Shown here one piece after another: positions 35,601-47,600 of a stretch of 64,000 nt of DNA (positions are counted from its first letter, which is position 1; each line of letters opens with the position of its first letter). The notes under the pieces are model-generated. The model had not been told where the DNA came from. It worked only from the letters and a program-made list of their open reading frames with translations, and made no database searches. The DNA is from Synaphobranchus kaupii (taxonomy: Eukaryota > Chordata > Actinopteri > Anguilliformes > Synaphobranchidae), in contig CM056376.1 of NCBI GenBank assembly GCA_029718625.1, forward strand, positions 27,783,162 through 27,847,161, given 5' to 3'. A program made the translations under genes and the position numbers.

Positions 35601-38600
35601 AAATTTTTTTTTAATGAATGCCCCCCCCCCCGTCTACAAGTTTGGAATACCCAATCACGCTCCCGCTGCGAGGCTTGTTGCAAACCTCTGTTGGCAATTT
35701 GGGAGGGCTGCAAAACAAGTGTGTGCTCTCCTCTGACGCACTGCTGCTTTTCACACTGCAATCGACTCAGTCATACGTGAAGCTCAACAGGGCTGCACAA
35801 TATACCTTATCACATGTTTTTTTAATAAGAATAATCACCGACATGCGGCATATCGGATGTTTTTAGTCTTTTTCTTTTTTTTTTCTTGAATAATACCTGA
35901 TGCGGTCGTAAACAACCAATTGTTTGAGGCCATCTGAAATGCTTCGGGGCGGAAAAACACATCATCACTGATATCTATTGGGTCTTGATAGGTCGGCCAA
36001 TCATCAGCAAGGTTGTATAGCTTCTGTTTTTCAATCGCTTGGAAGCTCAATACCAAATGGATATCAGTGGTGATGTTTTTTTTTTTCCCTGAGAGCATTT
36101 CATGTGGCCTCTGAGTTTTGGTTGTTTACTACTGCATCAGGTGTGTTTAAAAAAAAATTGTAAAATAGCAGATAAGACGCATGGTGGCGATTATTCTTAT
36201 TACACTTTAAAAACCGTCTGTTGCCGGGGGAGTTCCACTGGTGAGCCGGCTGAAACCGCTCCCTATTCCTGGGTGACACTAACTCCCAATTATGTGTTGC
36301 ACTACAGTGCTGCCGGCCACAGTCGGCAGTGGCATGGTTGGTACCAGACCATAGAGCCCATCCGTGCACTATAACATAGCCTTAACAGGATGAGCCTCCA
36401 ACGGCCCATGATCCCTTGCATCAGTGACAGCAGCTACACAAGGATTCTGTGTAAACCGTTAAAACCCTTTTTTGTTCGTTTTTCATTTTTATTTACTTAT
36501 TTTTTTGCCAACAGCAGTCATGGCGCACAGGACCTCAAAGCCCCTGCCTGCCTCTAACTCTGGGCCCTGTGGACCTGGGTTCGAGTGAGTCTTTGCCCTC
36601 CCCCTCCCCGTTTCCCCTGACGACACGCCCAGGTGAGACAGGTAAGACTGCTCTGAGCTTTGTTTACCAGGCTTTCAGTAGTGACAGGTGAGACTGCTCT
36701 GAGCTTTCAGTAGTGACACTCCATAAAGATCAGCAATACCACCTGTACTGTGCTGGTTTTGTAGAAACACAGGTGGTGAAGATGAGGTGAGCTTTCCTCA
36801 TTGTGAAAAGTACAATAAAATGGAGTCCTTGATTACTGTGACCTATGACTACACATACAGTTGAGGTGTTTCTCTTTTTGGGGGAATGTTCAGCGAAGGC
36901 TTGATCTTAGTTTTTTTTTAGTCTTGTTGTTCCTGTTGGTTTGACTTGCTGTTGCAGCTCAGAGCTATACAGCCAATATAGATGCCGAACAGTACAGTTA
37001 GTTTTTTTTGATGCATCTGATTTCTCAGTGATGGAAGGGCCATATTTGACCCCGTGGGCTGCTGGTTGAATCGTCTTGCTCTAACACTTTACATTACATT
37101 AATTTGGCAGACACTTTTTATCCAAAGCGACGTACAGTAAGTGCTTGCCGAATGTCATTGAAACAACTACAGACAGGTCAGATGGTGTATAGTTCTATCA
37201 TGAAGTAGCAGCTATCCTATAGACATGAAGGTCACACAGTCTGGTTCACACACTAAGCTATGGCTAAGTCTTAAGGCTAAATCAGCAAGACACGATAAAC
37301 TGAAACATCAAGGTCGAAAGTATCTAACACTTTCACAGACCGGTAAAGATGAGGTGGTTGAATAGTCCTGCTCTAACACTTGCACAGACTGGTAGTGACC
37401 CGGCGGTAGAATAGTCCTGCTCTAACACTGACACAGACTGGTAGTGACCCGGCGGTAGAATGGGCCTGCTCTAACACTGACACAGACTGGTAGTGACGAG
37501 GCGGTAGAATAGTCCTGCTCTAACACTGACACAGACTGGTAGTGACGAGGCGATGGAATAGTCCTGCTCTAACACTGACACAGACTGGTAGTGACCCGGC
37601 GGTAGAATAGTCCTGCTCTAACACTGACACAGACTGGTAGTGACCCGGCGGTAGAATAGTCCTGCTCTTAACACTGACACAGACTGGTAGTGACGAGGCG
37701 GTGGAATAGTCCTGCTCTAACACAGACTGGTAGTGACGAGGCGGTGGAATAGTCCTGCTCTAACACTGACACAGACTGGTCGTGACGAGGCGGTGGAATA
37801 GTCCTGCTCTAACATTGACACAGACTGGTAGTGACCCGGCGGTAGAATAGTCCTGCTCTAACACTGACACAGACTGGTAGTAACCTGGCGGTAGAATAGT
37901 CCTGCTCTTAACACTGACACAGACTGGTAGTGACGAGGCGGTGGAATAGTCCTGCTCTAACACTGACACAGACTGGTCGTGACGAGGCGGTGGAATAGTC
38001 CTGCTCTAACATTGACACAGACTGGTAGTGACCCGGCGGTAGAATAGTCCTGCTCTAACACTGACACAGACTGGTAGTGACCTGGCGGTAGAATAGTCCT
38101 GCTCTTAACACTGACACAGACTGGTAGTGACGAGGCGGTGGAATAGTCCTGCTCTAACACTGACACAGACTGGTAGTGACCCGGCGGTAGAATAGTCCTG
38201 CTCTAACACTGACACACACTGGTAGTGACGGTGATCTCACGCTGGTGAAATGTCTTTGCTGTAGCTGCAGACGAGGTGGCGGAGTGTGCGGGGAACTCAG
38301 CAAGGCCCAAGAGGAAGCGAGTGCATTTCGGGGTGCCCCTGTCCCCCGAGTTCTTCGACAAGAGGCTTCCCCCCAGCACACCCCTGCAGAAAGGGGGTAC
38401 GCCCGCCCACCTGTTGGCCTCCGGGGGCCCCCAGCTCCGCTCGCTGCTCAAAACGCCCCAGAAGTCGGCCCTGTCCCTCCCCCAGCCCGATTTCGGCAGC
38501 CCCTCGCTCACCGGGCCCTCGTCGCCGTCGCCTTCCGGTCTCCACGACAACGAGGTACAGACAATCTGCACGGAGGAGCAAGTAAAGGTCAGACTTCCCA

Positions 38601-41600
38601 CGGCCCTCGAAAATACTTGGAAAAATGATGGACAGGTTATGTAAAATTCACCAAAAGCATTCGCGTCCCACTGTCCTTGAAGAATAAAGCGGCCTCATTT
38701 ATTTTATTTTATTTATTTATTTAAAGAACACTTTTACAGAGAGGGAAGTGCATCCATCTTTGTTGCTATCTCACCAGCTTACTGTCACTCGCTGTCAAGT
38801 CTTTCTGTATCGGCGTCCCTGATGTTGCCCGCTAATTGGACACCTCCCAGGTAGTGTTCCTGCGGTGAGCTTTTGTAGCCTAGGGATGAATCAAACCCGC
38901 AGCTACATTTATTTAAAGGGATAGCTCACATTTTCTGGGTTTTTAAAAAATTATTCAGTTTTAGTGTATGTTTTTTTTGATTGGCCCAGACAGTTTTTGT
39001 GTCTGATGAAAGATATTTTAGATGCTTTCATACATTTCTATATATTTTCTGCCAAACTGCTGGCTGATATGAAGGCATTTAGGGGCTTATGGTCTAAAGC
39101 AAGAGAATGCACTTCACGTAACTCCAAATCAGCTTGTACAGTGACTGTTTGCAGAGGCTGTATATTATGAACACAATGTTATTGCATTTATTAACAATTA
39201 TATAAACATAAATAGCCATTTTTATGTTGTGCTGGTGCTTTTTAAAAACATGTTTTACCTTGAGCGCGGTAGTCATATGAAATGCTTCAAAACAAAACTG
39301 AGTATAAATGTGAATTTCTGAAGTATAATCAGGTTATTTGTACTGGTACTTCCTCTGGAGGCAGAACACTACTGTGTGAGCTGCTTTGGAGCTACTTGAA
39401 GTATATTTTCTTGCTTCAGAGTCTGGGTTTTCAACAGGGGGTCTGAGGAAGGTACTGTAGGAGTCCCTGGCCAGACTTGATATGCAATGACTATATGAAG
39501 ATTGGGGAAAATATTTCAGAGTATAAAACATTTTTTTACTTTATTGTTTTTGCTATAAACGTGACCCTTTTTAACCTAGGCTCAAAGGCGTCCCCTGGGT
39601 GCGGAGTCCCCTGGATCAGAAAAGGTTGAAAACCCCCCTGCTTTAGACCATATGGTTAGACCTATACTAGCCATTCTAAAGCCAGCTGGACTTCAGAAGA
39701 TTCTGTAAATGTTCAAAATGTCCCTCGTTGCACACAAACATCATCCGGACCAGTCAAGATCATACACTAAAAACTGAAGCAATATCAAAAAAAACAAAAA
39801 ACAGAATTAACTGTCAGTTTAAATATCTCCCTTTTTATATGTAAGGATAGGGATACGAGCCAGGCACAAACAACAAAATAAATAGCATTTATAAATAACA
39901 ATAGTGAATAATAACTAATGAAACTAAATTTGTTATATTAAGTGTTGACACAGATCGGTTCGGGTCTGCATTGGATGGAGGTGTAGTATAATGGTCAGGG
40001 AGGTTGCTAGTTTGATTCCCAGGTGGGGCATTGCCATTGCCGCCCTGAGCAAGGTGCTCAGCCTTGAATGTTTCTTAAGTATCCATCTGCATAAATGGGG
40101 AGACTCAGTTAAAAGTCCCTTTGGGTGAGGCTGTCTAACCTAATAAAGATAATAAATGTGATGTAACTTTGGCCTAAATGAGCCTTTTACAGAAATGGAC
40201 CCAAACTGAAGTCGTGTCTGTGCCCTGATACTTCCTTGTGAAAGATCTACTGGCAGTTTTCTCTTGTTAAATCATGACCACATGACGGTGGAAAAAATGT
40301 TTTAAAACAAGTCTAGTGTTGGAGATATTATTCAGCGAAAGGGTTGATGATAGTTATGATGTGAATTACTCATGCATGAAGCCAAGTAAGTGAAAATTTT
40401 CATTTGTGAAAACCTGAGAGATGGTACCGTATTCAACAGAAATGGCAAGTCCAAGACCGGTGGTAATACTTTATAGCTGTTGTAATAATGGCATTCGGCT
40501 TGTCACGGAAATGCCAGAATAATCTTAAAATGTGGGAAAGAAATGCCATTTCCTCACATTTTCCCCCTCACTCGAGCGATATTGTATAATATTTTTTAGG
40601 TGTAGCACCAGGCAACAGTACTCTGCAGTTAGAAGATCTGCTGGCTTTAACAGTTACTTGACACTTAATTGTTCAGTTAAAGCAGTTGATTATACAGTTG
40701 CCTCGCCTGGTTTCTTGGGTCTCAATTGGTTACTGATTTATTTATTTTTTTAAGGTGAAAACAAAACATAAACGCTTCTGCTTCTCCCCAGGAGTGAATA
40801 TGGCTGCCCGAGCGTGTCATAGCTTGGCCTTGGCTCCCCCGTTTGGCTCGCTCCGCGTCGGGGAACTAATTCTGACTGTGGAACAGCTTTGGCTTGGATG
40901 ATCGTTTTGGGGCGATTGCCAATTGGCTATGGAGTTAGGTGGGGAGGTGGTGGTTCATTCAGCACACACATATTACCCCCCCCCCCCCCCCCCCATTTCA
41001 TTGTGCTATGGAGACTTCACCTCGTGAGTCTTGTACCTGCAGTCCGTCTGTCTGTCTGAAACGCATCGACTGCGCAGCCCAGCTGCAGGGACTGCCGAGG
41101 TCCAGAGCTCGCTCGTCTGCGCTCTCTAAAAACGAGGGCTGCCGTCGCAGCACAAATGGCCCACAACCGTTCCAAATTTGAGGAAAAGGAGGGCGGGAGG
41201 AGGGGTGGAAAAATTGGGTGCTCTCTTGCATTCTCCCCGTTTGAATGTTGTGCTGTTTAAAAACACCTGTTATTTGTATTTCACGTATGAATTTTCTGCT
41301 GTACAAATGACTTGTATTGAATCTGCCTATGAAAACTCTGTTATTTTGTTTTCACACATAACAAGGAGAGTGAAGTTCATAAGGTGTGTGTGTGTGGGGG
41401 GGGGGGGGGTACAGATTGAATTGCTTGGAAAATAATGGCCCCCGTCCAACATTAGCAACAAGGAGGTCAGTCTTTAAAAATAGCGACAGAGACGGTAAAA
41501 TACGGACCAGATGGTGAGGCTGACATCAGCGCGACTTGGGAGGATTGATAATGATTGCGATTGCAGAAGTGCAGCGCTGCAAGGCCGCAGACGGCAAGCG

Positions 41601-44600
41601 CACCGTGAGCTGCTCCGCCGCTTCCTCACGGCAAACACTTTTCCTTCATAGCTAGGGGTCAAAGGTCAAAACGTGCTGGATCTGATGCTTGCGTAGCCTC
41701 GGTACAACAGAAACCGAACAGACACGGCGGCCATTTGCACACTTGCTTTGTAAGCCTTTTGAAACTGAGTGCTTATGAGAATAGCGTAGAAAGTAATGCA
41801 GGAGAATGTTCTGGTTTTTAAATGAACCGGTGTCCTCTGTGCCCTCAGATCACTGTTCCTGTTGGGATAACTGACCCAGCGGTGGAGGAGGCCGTGGGTT
41901 CACATGAGGACACCGGTAAGACCCGCGTTCTCATGCGTTTGGTGTTATTTTAGGAGACAAGGAGGCCATTGTTTTAGGTGTTGATCCAGAAGCGGAAAGC
42001 TGTGAGCTCACCTCCATGTCTCTCCTTTGGCTTGTGCCATGTTTCGCCCCCGTTGGTGTGTGGCCCAGATGTGGCCCCTGGACTGTGTGAAGAGTCGAAC
42101 CAGCGCAAACCTCACTCACCTGACGTGACCCCTACCCCGCCGCAGACGCTCTCTGGGGAGGCGGAGACAGGTGTGGCTCCGCCCCTCACCTGCTCACTCA
42201 CTCCATCTCCTTTCTCTGTGTCTATCACTCGTTTTTTTTCTCTAATCTTCCCTTCCTCCCTCTCTTTCCTGCCTTCCTGTCTATAGGCTAAATATAGGGG
42301 TGTTGGGGTCTAATTCAGGAAATTACTTTAAATGCAATTAATTTAATAAGTCTGAATAGAACCATCCACGTTTATTTTTATTTTTTGTAGCTATTTGTGG
42401 TTTTAAGTTGAATTAAATTGCTGAATTGTCCAAATTGAAATGAAATTGATCCTCCCAACCCTAATTTTAAAATGGCAGCTTTAATAAAGCCTCAGAGCGT
42501 AGTTGGTAAAGATGAGATTTGTTTTTCCCGCAGGAGTGGAGCTGAAGACGGAGCTCGCCCCTAGCCCCGCCCCTGAGCCGCCCGTCAACAAACCTCGTCC
42601 GGCCCGGTCTCGCAGCAGAAAGAGGAAGGTGGGAGGGCAGGGGTGAACCCGCCATACCGCCTGGCGGGGGAGGGGGGGGGGGGGCACTTAATTTAACATG
42701 CACCCTCTCTGTAGGTCAGGGGCTATGAATGTTTGATAGGGTCTGACTCATTGTCTCTCTGCGCCCCCCCCCCACATCCTCTGCCGCAGGCCGAGGTAAC
42801 GGACCCCGCGGCCGAGAGAAGGCCCAGCCGCAACGCCGCTGTCTCTGCCTCCGGCAAGATGAAGGTCAGTGTTCCCACCACCCCTTGTTACCGCGCCGAT
42901 GATGCTGGGACGAGCTCACTGTAGCAACCAGCTCTGTCTATCTCAGGGCAGGATGATAGAGCATTTGGCAACTAGTCTTGTGCCATCGTGTGCAAGGCAG
43001 CATCGTCCCATCGAGCCCTCTAGCCATCGCCGATGGTCGATTCTATCGAGGGGTGCGCGGGGGTGGGGGCGGGGGCTATTGAACAGCGGGTCTTTTGCTT
43101 ACTTATATGGCATACCATTGCGAATTGTATTCACTATTTTGTCCAAATATAATAAAGAATAATATACAACAGATTTCACGTCTATTCTAGATTATATAGT
43201 AGAGGATTTATCTCACCTGGCCGCTGACCAACGAGACAGTCAGCATCACGGTCAGCGCTCAGGAGCTATAGTTTCCCTAAGCCTTTCTGCGCCCTCGTCT
43301 GTTTTATAGCAATTCGTTTCATTTTACTAACTTCATTTCATTTTGTGAAGAAGCTAGACGAGCAGTCATCACGTTCATTATCATTTTAGTCTTGTAGTGA
43401 GCGATTCACAAGATCCCCTTTATGCCGCGTGCCATCCCGCACAGTCTATCTCCATCTGCACATAACTTCTCTCACTTAGCACTATCGGGTTAGACCTTTT
43501 TAACTAACCTAATGTAATCAAAAATACATAATTTACCCTGAAACGAATTATTTCTATTGATAATCAGAGACCTTTTATAGCCTAAACCTATGAAATAAAG
43601 AGACAACAAGACCTATAGGCTTACGTTTGACTGAAGATTTTTTTTCGTTATAGGGGACTTTTTTCACTGATGAAATGGTTAAGCTAGGCTATATTACATT
43701 GTAAATTACATTATTTACTATTCTACATAAACCTGTTGAATCAATTTAAGATTATAGCAACTCCTAAATCGTTTCAATGTTTCGCTTCAGTGACACGTTC
43801 CGTGTATCAATATAGGAATATAGCGGCCACCTTTTCATCCAATCTAGTTTATTTCTCTGATCACATCTTTCATTAGTCTACAGTCAGACTGTACAATATT
43901 AGGCTATATTTGTTTCCATGCCCCGAGTCCGACACCGGTAAGCTTGTTGTGCTGTTAGAATAAAAAGGCTGTTGAGGGATAGGCTATATGGCTACAGCTC
44001 ACCACTCCATAGCCTAAGCCTACACTCCGTTCTAGACTGAACAATAGTTTATAAATAGCACTATTGAATACAAAATATAATTTATTTAATTAGGCCTGAA
44101 TGAAATGATATAGTTAGTTGCACTGTGGTCTAACAGAAGGTAGGCTATCAGCGTGATTTTGCTCAATCCAGGTAAATTATGGCGCCGTTGCGCTGCATAG
44201 GCGATCACATTTCAAAGACGCAGACAACACGTTACATTGTAAATGCATGGTAGAGTAGAAAATTTATTAAAAACACAGAATGAGAGGTGAAATTATTATT
44301 TTTATTTTAAGAATTTAAAAAATAAAAATCGTCCAGGCATCGACAAAGATAGATAGCCATCGCCGATGGGTTCAGCCATTGTCAATAGTCGATTCCATCG
44401 ACCATCGTCCCAAACCTATTGGCAACAGGTGTCATCCCCCCTCCCTTTGAGGGGACTGAGTTTGGTGTGTAAAGTGCGTAAGCGCTCCACTGACCCCAGT
44501 AAACGCTGTTTTGAGTATTTGAGTACATGCTTCGGTGTCATACCCTGTGGGAGCGGGGGGGGCGGGGCCAGTTGTGTTGTTCCTTTCAAGGTGTGGCGGC

Positions 44601-47600
44601 GTTAACGGCCCACTGAAATACTTTAACGGCCGACGTGTTAAATTCACAGCCGTCTTGTTTCCTGTGGCGTTAATTAGAGCCTGACCGATGGCAGATGCTT
44701 TCAGTCTGATAGCGACGCTCGCATTAGGCCAAGCCCAGATTAAACTGGCCTTTAATTGCATCTGATCAGCGCCATTAAGCAAGAATGCTAAATAAACTAC
44801 ACAGTTGAAATGTATTACACTTGCAATCCTCTAGACTTGTGGAATTACACTTTGCAGTGGGGGACAAGCAAACAATTGAATCGGTATTAATAAGTCTATA
44901 ATAATAATAATATATGTAACCACTTTCCACCGGAATAAACGGCAAGTCAGTAGTTGATTGATATTTGACCAAGTTAAACGAGTAAGTAGTTCAAGTGAAC
45001 ATCCTTGAAGTTGTTTGTAATTATTTTTTGAGGTGTTATTGGTATGTTGCAGGTCTGTTTTGGCCCTTGACTTGCCCTGTGAATGTTTTATGGCAGGTTG
45101 GGTGAGCGGAAGGAATATTCTAGAAGGCAGAGGTTCAGCGGTTCAGGTGCGCTCGGTTGCGTTCGGCCCTTGCGCTCGGTTGCGTTCGGCCCTTGCGCTC
45201 GGTTGCGTTCGGCCCTTGGGCTCGGTTGCGTTCGGCCCTTGCGCTCGGTTGCGTTCGGCCCTTGGGCTCGGTTGCGTTCGGCCCTTGGGCTCGGTTGCGT
45301 TCGGCCCTTGCGCTCGGTTGCGTTCGGCCCTTGCGTTCGGCTGCGTTCGGCCGTTGCAGCATGCTAGCCCCCTGTATAGGGCCTTATTTTAACAATGAAA
45401 CGCAGTGGAGAAGGGTTAGCTGTTAGCTTCATAGATATTACTGTAGATCCATGGATGGTCGACTCTGGGGGAGCGCTAGCGGCCTGTTAGCGCTAAACGT
45501 TATAAATTCTACAGCTTGTCATAAGCTGATACAGCAGTGGAAACCCCCGTTACTAACCAATGCTTCCTGTCTCTAAGGAGAACGGAACACGGAAAGAACA
45601 TGAGAGTTGATTGTTTAGATATGGTCAGTGTGGTGATATCAGTGCTGTCATCAAAGATCCAAGAAAGGTGCCTCTGGGTCATTTTAACCATTTTAACTGC
45701 CCAAAAACACACAGCGCGGGGGGGCGGGGGCTGGGTAGAAGGCGTGGCAAGTGTTGGCCAATCAGTACGCTTTGCGCAACCTCGTTTAATTGAAGGTTCC
45801 ACCCCACTTGCCGCGAGAGCAAACGCAGCATGAGAATAGTACTGCAGTGTCATTGAAGCGTCTTTGTATGCCCTTGCTGTGTGCAGAAAATAAACCCTTC
45901 TCTTTGAGACTGATGCAAGCCTAAAGATGGTCGGCCATGTTTTTCCAGGCGCAGTGATGTCTTGAATGTAGATTTTTTTTAGTCTGGGGCTGCTCTGTAT
46001 TCTTCCCTTTCTATTATGTCTCCTAGGCTGCTGTAGTGACATGATTTCTCAATCTTTTTAAATATTTTATGGGAAACAAAGCGAAAGCCGGCCGCACACA
46101 GGGCACAAATTGACATTTTGTCGGGATAAAGAATTTCTTTTGTGTGTTATAACAAGCAGCAGGAATATCAGCATGCGATGGGCACAGCGAACTTCGATAT
46201 AGATCATTTTTAAAAAGCCTATTAACTGACAGACGGCATTATTGAGGCGACACCCGTCGTGCCTTTCTACCGTTAGCGCCTGTCAGAGACCTGGCTCCTC
46301 CTGATAAATCCACTTGCTGTAACTAGGCCTTTAATTTGTACGTCTGAATTTCACGCACTGTCCGTTTATCTCGAAATGTGAAAGGTAGTGTGTATTCTGT
46401 CAAAAAGTATTTCAAACGGAGCTTAAAAAAAAATCTTATTTTGGGGGTAATAATAAAAAATAATTAATAAAAATGAATGTGTGTATCCCATTTTTTGTAC
46501 TTACATAATTGTAGTTTACGTAATATATTTTATTATATATTAGATGTAAGAACATTCTTTAGTATTTCAACTGTTAACATGGGTAAGGATTTGTAACATG
46601 GGCCTAATCACCTGCACTATATATGACTTCAGCATTTACACAGCATATGCGCTGAGGACGACACTGTGTCAAAACATGTAAATATGTGAGCATTATAGCA
46701 CGATGCTCCCTTTTTTATCATTGTTTCTGTTAGTCTGCACATCGCTACATTTTTGGGTGTGCGTCCTCCCCCCTCCCTCCCTATCGGGTTATTTTGGGGG
46801 TAACGAGAATATTTCTAATTATTGGCCATTTTGTATAAACACTTAATTGCTGGGAAGTGAAGCAGACTTTCTGTGTGATCTGATCTGGCATTAATTACCT
46901 TTTTTTCTGACTATTTATAGCTCATTCAGTCCCACTGATTTGAATAAAATACATTTGAATTAACAAGATGACTGTAGTCCAGGTCAATCATTGCTTGTTA
47001 GCAAACATACTGTAATTATCTCCTCTTTCTCTCTCTCCCCAACTCCTCTCTCTATCCCTTCCCCTCTCTCTCGCTCTCTCCTCAATTCCTATCTCTACCT
47101 CTCTCTCTCCCTCTTGCTTTCTCTCTCTCCCCAATTCCTATCTCTACCTCTCTCTCCCTCTCACTCTCCCCCTCTTGCTCTCTCTCCCCCTTTTCTCTCT
47201 CTCTCGCTCTCTCCAATTCCTATGTCTACCTCCCCCCCCTGCTCTCCCTCCCTCTCCTATACACGTCCATATTGTCAGCTCTCCAGTAGTTCCTCCGAAT
47301 GCGCACCTGTTACATTAAAATTTAACGCACCGCTTTCACTGGGCTGCGCTCACTATTGTTCAGAGTATGTCATATATAAACAAGGAGGAAGCTCTATTGA
47401 ACGGACTGTTCTTCAGTTCAGGTCATGTGCATATTGTAATGCTTTATTAATATACAATAATAATAAAGCTTTGACTCAGACGTTTCAACGTCATCCTCAG
47501 TCTCCCCTGTTCCCCATAAATGTCTTTGGTTCTGTGCTCTGTTTGCGCCAGACTTCCTTATTTTGGGTTAGTCCCAGTGAAGTTGTCCGGATAAGGAGTC

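Noticed and set aside
38265..38554. Assignment of the docking exon to MKI67 (Ki-67)
   Set aside because: RVxF plus the SPEFFD...TPL module is shared by both, but no FHA domain or Ki-67 repeats are present, and the N- and C-terminal exons match Repo-Man.
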